A stretch of DNA of 64,000 nucleotides, from contig NZ_CP042172.1 of assembly GCF_005937985.2 (NCBI RefSeq), positions 3,585,548-3,649,547 on the forward strand. Direction: 5' to 3'. Below, piece after piece: positions 42,380 to 49,968 of this stretch. The notes beneath the pieces were generated by a model. The model saw only the letters and a program-made list of their open reading frames with translations. It did not search any database and was not told the origin of the DNA. Within the stretch, counting starts at the first letter, position 1. Every line of letters begins with the position of its first letter. The position numbers and the translations under genes are program-made. Source of the DNA: Arthrobacter sp. KBS0702. GTDB lineage: Bacteria; Actinomycetota; Actinomycetes; Actinomycetales; Micrococcaceae.

Positions 42380-43849
42380 TCAGGCCCCGGTGCGGGCGCG
42401 CCGCCACGGCAGCACGGATGCCGAGGGGCGCAGGAGATCCAGCCGGAGCCAGTCCGCGGCCCGGTCGAAGGGGCCGCCGTGGGGATCATCAGCGCCGTGG
42501 CGGCGAACGACGTCGTATCCCGGGTCGCAGATGTCCCACACCACCCGCGCCATCAGGTAGCCGGTGGCGAGCATGTGGGCCAGGACTGCGAGGACGTAGT
42601 AGGGCATGTCGATGTTGTGCTGGGCGGCGCCGCCGCTGGTGACCTGACCGAGGTACATCCAGATGGCGGCCCAGTGCAGCCCCTCGACGGCCTGCCAGAT
42701 GAGGAAGTCGCGCCACCGGGGCCGGGCCAGGGCCAGCAGCGGGATCAGCCAGATCACGAACTGCGGCGAATACACCTTGTTGGTGAGGATAAAGGCGGCC
42801 ACGATCAGGAACGCCAGCTGGGCCAGCCTCGGCCTGCGCGGGGCCGCGAGGGCCAGGACCGCGATCAGCACGCAGGCCACCAGGAAGAGGTTGAGGGCCG
42901 AGGCGTTGATGGCCTCGGCCTCCAGCGGCTTCCAGCCCAGGCGTCCGGCCACGAGGTTGTAGGCGAACCAGGGGGAGCTGTAGCCCGCCGGCCGTGACTC
43001 CGTGAACTGGTAGAAGTACTTCCAGCCGGCCGGGTCGGTGGTGGCAGCCGGGATGTTCACGGCCAGCCAGGCGGCGGCGGCAGCGGCGGCGGTGACAAGG
43101 AAGGCACGGACCTTGCCGGTGCGGATTGCCAGCAGCACCACCGCGCCGAGGACCAGCAGCGGGTAGAGCTTGGTCGCGGTGCCGAGTCCGATACAAAGGC
43201 CGGCGAGCAGCAGTTTGTTCTTCGAGAAAAAGTACATGCCAAGGGCCAGCAGGGCGACGGCCCACATGTCCCAGTTGATGAAGCCCGCGAGGACAATGCC
43301 GGGGGCGAGGGCCACCATGGCGGCGTCCCAGGCCCGGCGCCGCGCGGTTCGTGCGGTGGCCAGCACGGTGACGATCCAGACGGCGGCGATCAGGGTGGCG
43401 TTGACGTCGAAGTAGGCCAGGACGCGGGAATCGCTGACGCCGTGGCCGGGGACCAGGAGGGCCGTGGCTCCGGCGATGAACCCCATCAGCACGGGGTATT
43501 CGAAGAAGCTGCCTGCGGTGACGAAGGGAAAGGCGCCGTCGCCGAGTCCGCGGTTCCGGAATAGCTCGGGGAAGTCCGAATAGCAGGTGGCGTAGAACTG
43601 GCTGGGGGATTCCCAGCCGTTGCCGCGGCAGTAGCTCTTGAGCAGGATCCCTAGCAGGGCGGCGAGGACGGTGAGTAGAACCAGGACCCGTTCGACGGTG
43701 AAAAAGCCGGGGGAGACGATGCCGGGGGCCGTCCGCCAGCCAAGCGGGCCGCCGATGAGTTCGGTGAAGTTCCGCAGCAGCAGGTCACTGCGGCTCGGGA
43801 CTACCAGTCGGGTCCGCTTGCGGTTCCCCGGCGGCTTTGTCTCCTGCAT
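42380..43849 (-). CDS. GT87/DUF2029-type membrane glycosyltransferase
   Basis: A 489-residue membrane protein with 10 or more helices. Features of the polyprenyl-phosphate-mannose-dependent mannosyltransferase group include the first periplasmic loop with CYSDFPELFRNRG, then TATKLYPLLVLGAVVLL and NKVYSPQFVIWLIPLLAL. Related genes occur near rpsF in mycobacteria. Likely adds a sugar to an envelope glycan outside the membrane. It is followed 5 bp later by the desaturase-like gene. Confidence 0.78.
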   Translation of the reverse strand: MQETKPPGNRKRTRLVVPSRSDLLLRNFTELIGGPLGWRTAPGIVSPGFFTVERVLVLLTVLAALLGILLKSYCRGNGWESPSQFYATCYSDFPELFRNRGLGDGAFPFVTAGSFFEYPVLMGFIAGATALLVPGHGVSDSRVLAYFDVNATLIAAVWIVTVLATARTARRRAWDAAMVALAPGIVLAGFINWDMWAVALLALGMYFFSKNKLLLAGLCIGLGTATKLYPLLVLGAVVLLAIRTGKVRAFLVTAAAAAAAWLAVNIPAATTDPAGWKYFYQFTESRPAGYSSPWFAYNLVAGRLGWKPLEAEAINASALNLFLVACVLIAVLALAAPRRPRLAQLAFLIVAAFILTNKVYSPQFVIWLIPLLALARPRWRDFLIWQAVEGLHWAAIWMYLGQVTSGGAAQHNIDMPYYVLAVLAHMLATGYLMARVVWDICDPGYDVVRRHGADDPHGGPFDRAADWLRLDLLRPSASVLPWRRARTGA

Positions 43850-43887
43850 GCCTCGAGCTTACCGGGGCGGCCGGGCGGTTAAACGGG

Positions 43888-43915
43888 GGAGCCCACGCGT
43901 CGCCGCGTGGGCTCC
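43888..43915 (-). terminator. Perfect 12-bp stem hairpin between the GT87 gene and the small gene
   Basis: GGAGCCCACGCG (43888-43899) and CGCGTGGGCTCC (43904-43915) with a TCGC loop. It lies 84 bp past the end of the 46-residue gene and 38 bp before the GT87 start, so it would end the small gene's transcript. Confidence 0.6.
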
Positions 43916-43999
43916 TTGCGGATCGGTTCCAATCGCTGTCACCAGTTCCTCCTTCGCTGGGCGCATTTCTCTGCCAGGTCGGGCCGGATCGCCGCGACA

Positions 44000-44140
44000 T
44001 CAGCGGAGACGTCCCAGCTGGTACATGGCGAGGAAAACCTCTTCTCGCCGCTGTTCCAGCAACTGGCCGTTGAACTGCGTCCCTTCCCGGCGAACCTGGT
44101 TCGGGTTGAAGACAAGTACCTCATGCAGTTTTCGGATCAT
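44000..44140 (-). CDS. Candidate 46-residue protein
   Basis: An ATG at 44140 is preceded by GGGAGGTGACC, one of the best ribosome-binding sites in the window. The product is basic and amphipathic, with a helical region NGQLLEQRREEVFLAMYQLG and an end LGRLR. No family is recognised and there is no signal peptide. Third codon positions are less GC-rich than in neighbouring genes. A hairpin terminator follows at 43888. The frame is open back to 44260 but without a start signal. Confidence 0.5.
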   Translation of the reverse strand: MIRKLHEVLVFNPNQVRREGTQFNGQLLEQRREEVFLAMYQLGRLR

Positions 44141-44543
44141 GGTGGTCACCTCCCTTCGATGGTTCCGGCGGAGAGATAGGCGCCGCCGGGTGGCGGCTCG
44201 TGCGGTTGAACTCGTTGCGATAGTCACGCTGGACCTTTCATTTGCGGCAATGGAAAACAATTGGGCATGCCAATTAGAGCCTTTTAAAATCGGTGAAATG
44301 AGCCTCGAAATTGGGCGCGAAAATACCGGGCACTAATGAGGTGGTTTCGCGGCCGTCAAGAACGACCGCGAAGGAATGGCCCCCGTACGCAATGCGCTGC
44401 AGCCCCAACAAGAAGCTGGGTTCCGAACTATGGGGTGATGGCGCAACCGCGAAGGTCCGCTGGGTCCGACGTTCCTTCCAGGCATTCCGTGAAGGAAAGC
44501 CCTGGCAAGCTACCGACTCCGGCTTCAGGCCGGGAGCGGGGGA
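44141..44543. other. Gene-free 400-bp stretch with several hairpins
   Basis: No convincing gene. It contains a stem TTCGCGG/CCGCGAA (44346-44371 region), a stem TTCCTTC/GAAGGAA near 44472-44497, and a palindrome AATTGG-GCATG-CCAATT (44259-44275). Base composition is clearly more AT-rich at 44250-44340. A structured RNA or leader of the small genes is possible but unproven. Confidence 0.4.
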
Positions 44544-44639
44544 TTAGCAGGCGGAAAGTCCGACTTTCGGGCGCGCGGCAGCGTCAGAGGCCGGGGTGGC
44601 GGTGAGGGTGTACATCCATCCGCGAGTCAAAGTAATCAT
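44544..44639 (-). CDS. Candidate 31-residue peptide
   Basis: An ATG at 44639 follows AAGGAGG with a suitable 7-nt gap, a near-perfect ribosome-binding site. The peptide begins MITLTRGWMYTLTATPAS, contains PKVGLS and ends in a single cysteine. It is too short for family recognition; a leader peptide, a modified-peptide precursor or a regulatory micropeptide are all possible. The next 400 bp lead to the 46-residue gene on the same strand. Confidence 0.45.
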   Translation of the reverse strand: MITLTRGWMYTLTATPASDAAARPKVGLSAC

Positions 44640-44802
44640 TTTCCCAACCTCCTTTTCTGTTCTGCCGTAGCTCCGGCTGACTGGCCGGGCGACGCGCGCC
44701 GGGACCCTGGCAAGACGCACTGGGGTCAGGAATAAAAATACACCATGAATGCGGCCATTGACCACATAATTCATAAAGATTCTCGGAAAAACTTTTCCCC
44801 GC

Positions 44803-44829
44803 GGACTATATACACGGACTTTATAGTCC
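44803..44829 (-). promoter_or_regulatory. AT-rich palindrome at the end of the histidine phosphatase gene
   Basis: GGACTATA (44803-44810) and TATAGTCC (44822-44829), perfect 8-bp arms with an 11-nt spacer, overlap the phosphatase stop. Next to it lies GGAAAA-AC-TTTTCC (44785-44798). Together they may end the phosphatase transcript or form an operator for the small genes downstream. Confidence 0.45.
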
Positions 44830-45405
44830 CCAGCGGACGACGGCAGGGGTCTTCTTATCCCAGCCCAGGGTGCACACTTTCGCGGTGCCGAGCACAAAGT
44901 GACGGCCCTCGTGGGCGTCGAGGCCAAGCCACCGCGCGGTCAGGATCCGGGAGAAATGGCCGTGCGCCACAATGAGCACATTGTCCAGCCCGGATTCAAG
45001 GACGCGCGCGACGATTTTGTCCGCGCGGGCCGCGACGTCGTCGAGGGATTCCCCGTTCGGCACCCCGTGCGTCCAGATCAGATAGTCGGGGTTGTCCTTG
45101 CGGATCAGGTCGGAGCTGATGCCTTCGTACTCGCCGTAGTCCCATTCCACCGCGAGGGGTTCCAGCTGGGCGTCGGGGAAACCAGCCAGCTCCGCCGTCC
45201 GGCGTGCCCGGCGCAGCGGCGAGGTCAGCACAAGGTCGAAGTCGACGGCGTCGAGCACCTTCCGCGCTTCCACGGCCTGCTGCTCGCCTTCCACCGTGAG
45301 CGGGAGGTCGGTGAGGCCGGTGTACTGCCCGCTCTTGGACCATTCCGTTTCGCCGTGGCGCAGGATCCAGAGCTGCGGGCGGGGCCCGCTCGAAGGTGCA
45401 ATCAC
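44821..45405 (-). CDS. Histidine phosphatase (phosphoglycerate-mutase-like)
   Basis: A 194-residue single-domain enzyme. The phospho-accepting histidine lies in LRHGET (His17). The second catalytic histidine is in VLIVAHGHFSRILTARWLG, and SPLRRARRTAELAG supplies the arginines. It removes phosphate from small molecules; the exact substrate is unknown. Its GTG start directly abuts the CCA-enzyme stop (TAAGTG), so translation is coupled. Confidence 0.88.
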   Translation of the reverse strand: MIAPSSGPRPQLWILRHGETEWSKSGQYTGLTDLPLTVEGEQQAVEARKVLDAVDFDLVLTSPLRRARRTAELAGFPDAQLEPLAVEWDYGEYEGISSDLIRKDNPDYLIWTHGVPNGESLDDVAARADKIVARVLESGLDNVLIVAHGHFSRILTARWLGLDAHEGRHFVLGTAKVCTLGWDKKTPAVVRWGL

Positions 45406-46878
45406 TTAGGACTCCTCTGTTGGGGAAATATCGACGGCGGCAGCTTCCGGCTGCGCCGCCCACCATTCGTGCAGCTTTGCTTCGGCCACGGCCGGATCCA
45501 GCGGGCCGTGTTCCATCCGCTCTTCCAGAAGGAACTTGTAGGCCCGCCCCACCACGGGACCCGGCTTGAGTCCCAGCAGGGCCATGATTCGGCCGCCATC
45601 GAGGTCGGGACGGACGGCCTCGAGGGACTCCTGCTCCCGAAGCGCCGCGATGCGCGCCTCCAGGTCGTCGTAGGCAAAGGCCAGCCGCTCCGCCTTGCGC
45701 TGGTTACGGGTGGTCACATCCGAACGGGTCAGGCGGTGCAGGCGCTCCAGGAGCGGTCCGGCGTCGGTGACGTAGCGGCGGACAGCCGAATCGCTCCAGC
45801 CGGCGTCGCCGTAGCCGTAGAAGCGCATGTGCAGTTCCACCAGCCTGGCCACGGCCTTGATGGTGTCGTTGTCGAAGCGCAGCGCTTTCATCCGCTTGGA
45901 GGTCAGTTTGGACCCGACCATGTCGTGGTGGCGGAAGCTCACCGCACCGCCGGGCTCGAAGCGGCGCGTCGCGGGCTTGCCGACGTCGTGCATCAGCGCC
46001 GCGAACCGCAGCACGAAGTCCGGGCCGGGCACGGGACCGTCAGCCTCCGATTCCAGCGCCGCGGCCTGCTCCAGGACCTGCAGCGAGTGCTGGTAGACGT
46101 CCTTGTGGCGGTGGTGCTCATCGGATTCGAGGCGCAGGGCCGAGACTTCGGGCAGCACGAATTCCGCCAGCCCGGTCTCCACCAGCAGGTCCACGCCGGT
46201 CCGGGGCCGGGCGGCGCAGATGAGCTTGACGAGCTCGTCGCGGACCCGTTCGGCGGAGATGATCTTGATCCGCTCCGCCATTTTTGTCATGGCCTGGCGC
46301 ACGTCCGGGTGCACCGTCACGCCCAGCTGGGCCGCGAAGCGGGCGGCACGCATCATCCGCAGCGGGTCATCGGAGAAGGAGTCCTCCGGGGAACCGGGCG
46401 TGGCGAGCGTGGAGGAGTGCAGGTCCCGGACCCCGCCGAAGGGGTCGACCAGTTCCATCGCCGGCAGCCGCAGGGCCATGGCATTGATGGTGAAGTCCCG
46501 GCGCAACAGGTCGTCGGTGAGGGATGTTCCGAACGCCACCACAGGCTTGCGCGACTCCGGATCGTAGGCCTCGGCGCGGTAGGTGGTGATCTCGATCTGG
46601 AACCCGGCCTTGCGCATGCCGATCGTTCCGAAGGCGCGCCCGATCTCCCAGTAGTTGTCCGCCCATTTTTTGATCAGTGCCACGGTCTGATCCGGCGTCG
46701 CGTCCGTGGTGAAGTCCAGGTCCGGTGAGACCCGGCCCAGGAAGAGATCACGCACCGGACCGCCCACCAGGGAAAGCTCATGACCGGCGTCGACGAAGCG
46801 CTGCCCAAGTTCGAGGACCACCGGGTCCACCTGGAAGTCGACGGTGTGGGAGTCAGTCTGGTGATGTGCGTGCGCCAT
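45406..46878 (-). CDS. cca: CCA-adding tRNA nucleotidyltransferase
   Basis: A 490-residue enzyme that adds or repairs the 3' CCA of tRNA. The N-terminal nucleotidyltransferase domain carries LVGGPVRDLFLGRVSPDLDFTT with the DxD metal pair; the RNA- and nucleotide-recognition helices follow (RRDFTINAMAL, DPLRMMRAARFAAQLG). A C-terminal HD domain (LMHDVGKP) is kept. It is the PcnA/CCA homologue upstream of the mutT-murJ-trx cluster, a conserved actinobacterial arrangement. Confidence 0.95.
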   Translation of the reverse strand: MAHAHHQTDSHTVDFQVDPVVLELGQRFVDAGHELSLVGGPVRDLFLGRVSPDLDFTTDATPDQTVALIKKWADNYWEIGRAFGTIGMRKAGFQIEITTYRAEAYDPESRKPVVAFGTSLTDDLLRRDFTINAMALRLPAMELVDPFGGVRDLHSSTLATPGSPEDSFSDDPLRMMRAARFAAQLGVTVHPDVRQAMTKMAERIKIISAERVRDELVKLICAARPRTGVDLLVETGLAEFVLPEVSALRLESDEHHRHKDVYQHSLQVLEQAAALESEADGPVPGPDFVLRFAALMHDVGKPATRRFEPGGAVSFRHHDMVGSKLTSKRMKALRFDNDTIKAVARLVELHMRFYGYGDAGWSDSAVRRYVTDAGPLLERLHRLTRSDVTTRNQRKAERLAFAYDDLEARIAALREQESLEAVRPDLDGGRIMALLGLKPGPVVGRAYKFLLEERMEHGPLDPAVAEAKLHEWWAAQPEAAAVDISPTEES

Positions 46879-47048
46879 AGTCTCTTAAGCTTGTCAGAAA
46901 TCCCGGCCAGCACCACACCGGAGCCCTCCACGATCCGCCGGAGGCCGCGGCGCGGACCGGCAGGGACGCCGCGCCGGTTTTCTGCCCGGCCACGTTCCCG
47001 TCATGTTTAGGTCATCAAGTCAGGGCAAGAGTCGTTAGAGTGGACTTC

Positions 47049-47597
47049 ATGGCCCATCCCGTACCGAGCGCTCCCGGCAGGAGGACAAACGCACCGTTGC
47101 CATCGGCAATAGGTGCCAACGTCGCGCCTGCGCAGCACCCGGGACCGGCTTCGCTGCCGACCGTCGAGGAAATCTCTGCCGGCGGCGTTGTGGTGGACAC
47201 CTCCGACGCCGAGTTGCGGGTTGCCATTATTGCCCGCCTCAACCGCGGCGGACGCCTCGAGTGGTGCCTGCCCAAGGGCCACCCGGAGGGCGAGGAAAGC
47301 AACGAGGAAGCCGCAGTCCGCGAGATCGCGGAGGAAACCGGGATCGAAGGCAAGATCCTGGCGCCGCTCGGAAGCATCGATTACTGGTTCACCGTCAGCG
47401 GGCACCGCGTCCACAAGACCGTCCACCACTACCTCCTGCAGTCCACCGGCGGGGAACTGACCATCGAGAACGATCCGGACCAGGAAGCCGTCGACGTCGC
47501 CTGGGTCCCGCTCCACGAACTGGCCCGCAAGCTCTCCTTCCCGAATGAGCGCCGCATCGCGGACCTCGCCCGGGAAGTGCTCCCCGAACACCGCTGA
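47049..47597 (+). CDS. NUDIX hydrolase
   Basis: A 182-residue protein with a complete NUDIX box: G-HPEGE-ESNEEAA-VREIAEETG (G-x5-E-x7-REUxEExGU, about residues 80-100). It hydrolyses nucleoside diphosphate-linked molecules. Matches the MutT-like gene between pcnA and mviN in mycobacteria. A GTG at 47040 is an alternative start. GTTAGAGT just before suggests a -10 box very near the start, so a leaderless mRNA is possible. Confidence 0.9.
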   Translation: MAHPVPSAPGRRTNAPLPSAIGANVAPAQHPGPASLPTVEEISAGGVVVDTSDAELRVAIIARLNRGGRLEWCLPKGHPEGEESNEEAAVREIAEETGIEGKILAPLGSIDYWFTVSGHRVHKTVHHYLLQSTGGELTIENDPDQEAVDVAWVPLHELARKLSFPNERRIADLAREVLPEHR

Positions 47598-47703
47598 GGC
47601 ATCCCGAGGGGATGCCACACGCCGCACCGGCCGCGCTCCACGGCGCGCCGCCCGGGGTGCTCCCTTGCGCGGATTGCGCACAAAAGCACGCCCGGGTGAG
47701 ACG

Positions 47704-49797
47704 ATGAAGACAATGTCTGCAGCCAAGCCCCCTTCAGAAAAGCCCGCCCCCTCCGGGGCGGCCGCCGCCCAGGCCGCCCATCCCGGAGAGGCGCGTTCCA
47801 GCGCCGTCATGGCCGCCGGAACGTTGGTTTCACGCTTCCTGGGCTTCGGGAAGACCTGGATGCTGGCAGCGGCCCTCGGTCTCGGCTCGACGGTTACCGA
47901 CACTTTCATCAACGCCAACAACCTGCCGAACCTGATCTTCCTGCTAGTGGCCGGCGGCGTCTTCAATGCCGTCCTCGTGCCCCAGATCATCAAGGCCAGC
48001 AAGGGACCGGACCGCGGCGCGGACTACATCAGCCGGCTGCTGACCCTGGCGGTCGTGGTGTTGCTCTCCCTGACGCTGCTGGTGACGCTGCTCGCACCCT
48101 GGGTCATTGAGTTGACCACTCAGGGCTACTCGCCGCAGCAGAAATCGCTGGCCGTCTCGTTCGCGTTCTGGTGCCTTCCGCAGATCTTCTTCTACGGCCT
48201 GTACGCCCTGCTCACGCAGGTGCTGAACGCCAACGGCGCCTTCGGGCCCGCCATGTGGGCCCCGATCCTGAACAACGTGGTCGCCATTGCGGGCCTGGGC
48301 ATGTTCATCTGGATCCTGGGCGCCAACGCCGCCAACCCGCACACCATCGACAACTGGGGGCCCTTCCAGACCTTCCTGGTGGCAGGGTTCTCCACCATCG
48401 GCGTCATCGCGCAGACCGCCATCCTGCTGGTTCCCGTCTTCCGGTTGCGGCTGGGCCTGCGGCCGCGCTTCGGCTGGCGTGGCGTGGGCCTGGGGCAGGC
48501 CGCGAGGCTGAGCGTCTGGACGCTGGCCACCGCCGCCGCCGGCCAGCTGGCGTTCCTCTATGTCATGCGCATCGCCACGATCCCCGGTGCGGAGCGCCTC
48601 AGGCTCGAACGCGCGGGCGACCACGCCGCGGCGGCCACCCTCCCGGGCAACGCCGTGCTGGAAGTGGCCAGCCAGCTTTACCTGCTCCCGCACTCGATCA
48701 TTGCGCTTTCGCTGGCCACGGTGCTCTTCAACCGCATGACGCGGGCCTCCCAGGACGGCAACCGGGCCGAGCTGCGCCGGGCACTGTCGCACGGTCTGCG
48801 CACCATGGCCGTGGCGACGGTCTTCGGGGCCCTGGCGCTCTTCGCCCTGGCCGGACCGCTGGGCATGTTCTTCTCCGGGGAACAGCGGCAGGACGGCGTC
48901 ATGCTGGCCCAGACGCTCACCATCCTGGCCCTTAGCACCCCGTTCATGAGCGCCAACTTCATGATGTCGAGGGTGTTCTACGCCAATGAGGACGCCCGCA
49001 CCCCGTTCTTCATCCAGCTGGTGCTGGCCGCGGTCAACGTCGTGGCGGCCTTCTTTATCCAGTACCTGCCGTTCGACCAGATCATCTTCGCCATTGCCGT
49101 CCTCTACACCGGCGGCAACATCCTCTCGGTCATCGTCAGTGCGTTCTTCCTGCGCCGGCTGCTCGGGCACCTTGATGGGCCGCGGGTCGCCAGCTCTTAC
49201 ATCCGTATGGGCTACGCCGCACTCGGCTCGGCCGTGGCCGCCGCCGGCGCGCTGTGGCTCATGGGCAGCTACCGGCCCGACGGCTTCGCCTGGAGCAGCA
49301 GGCCCGCGGCCCTGGTGACGATCGTCGTCGTCGGCCCCGTCATGCTCGCCGTCTACTTTGTCCTGCTCAAGGCCCTCCGCGTCACGGAGCTGCAGGACCT
49401 GCTGCAGCCGCTGCTCGGCCGCCTCCGCCGTGCCCCCGCCGCCGCTGAAACGCACCCCGAAACCGGACCGGAGACCGGCGCCGGAGAGGCAGTGGCGCAC
49501 GAGGCTCAGGCCCCCGCCCATACGATGCCCCAGCGGGCCACCACCTCGGTGGACACCGGCCTGATCCCCCGGATCTCGGGCGAATTCGACGCGGCTTCCT
49601 TCCGCGCCGGCCCGGACCTCCGCGACGACGGCCGCGGCTGGGGGGCCGACGGCGGCTACCTCCCCGAGGAGGAGCTTCCCGGCACCGCCCAGGCCACCCA
49701 GGGTCGGTCCGAGATACCCCTGCCGGGCCGCCGGACGTATCAGGGGCAGGCAGGACACAACCCTTACTTCCCGTTCGGCCGGCGGAAGAAAAAATAA
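47704..49797 (+). CDS. murJ: Lipid II flippase MurJ (MviN)
   Basis: A 697-residue membrane protein with about 14 helices (residues 35-570) that moves lipid II across the membrane during peptidoglycan synthesis. The N-terminal MAAGTLVSRFLGFGKTWMLAAALG and FINANNLPNLIFLLVAGGVFNAVLVPQ are MurJ signatures. A hydrophilic C-terminal tail of about 120 residues (Ala/Glu/Pro-rich) ends in GRRKKK. The mycobacterial homologue carries a pseudokinase in its tail; here that role may lie in the next gene. Starts 107 bp after NUDIX; no DUF6049 gene lies between. Confidence 0.93.
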   Translation: MKTMSAAKPPSEKPAPSGAAAAQAAHPGEARSSAVMAAGTLVSRFLGFGKTWMLAAALGLGSTVTDTFINANNLPNLIFLLVAGGVFNAVLVPQIIKASKGPDRGADYISRLLTLAVVVLLSLTLLVTLLAPWVIELTTQGYSPQQKSLAVSFAFWCLPQIFFYGLYALLTQVLNANGAFGPAMWAPILNNVVAIAGLGMFIWILGANAANPHTIDNWGPFQTFLVAGFSTIGVIAQTAILLVPVFRLRLGLRPRFGWRGVGLGQAARLSVWTLATAAAGQLAFLYVMRIATIPGAERLRLERAGDHAAAATLPGNAVLEVASQLYLLPHSIIALSLATVLFNRMTRASQDGNRAELRRALSHGLRTMAVATVFGALALFALAGPLGMFFSGEQRQDGVMLAQTLTILALSTPFMSANFMMSRVFYANEDARTPFFIQLVLAAVNVVAAFFIQYLPFDQIIFAIAVLYTGGNILSVIVSAFFLRRLLGHLDGPRVASSYIRMGYAALGSAVAAAGALWLMGSYRPDGFAWSSRPAALVTIVVVGPVMLAVYFVLLKALRVTELQDLLQPLLGRLRRAPAAAETHPETGPETGAGEAVAHEAQAPAHTMPQRATTSVDTGLIPRISGEFDAASFRAGPDLRDDGRGWGADGGYLPEEELPGTAQATQGRSEIPLPGRRTYQGQAGHNPYFPFGRRKKK

Positions 49798-49968
49798 CCC
49801 CACTGCGCTTCCGGATGCCTGAATCACGCGGCGCGGACACTGCATCGGCTAGGATCGAAGACTAACAAGGGGAGTTGCAGACCTGGGGTCCACCGGCTTA
49901 CCGGGGGGCCTGCGATGACTGTTGACGTCATCAGGGCCGGCAGTTCCCGGACAGTCTAGGAGGAACCC

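Noticed and set aside
44392-44547. Possible 51-residue plus-strand protein
   Set aside because: The translation looks slightly protein-like but has no ribosome-binding site, has low third-position GC and overlaps hairpins; kept out of the gene list.
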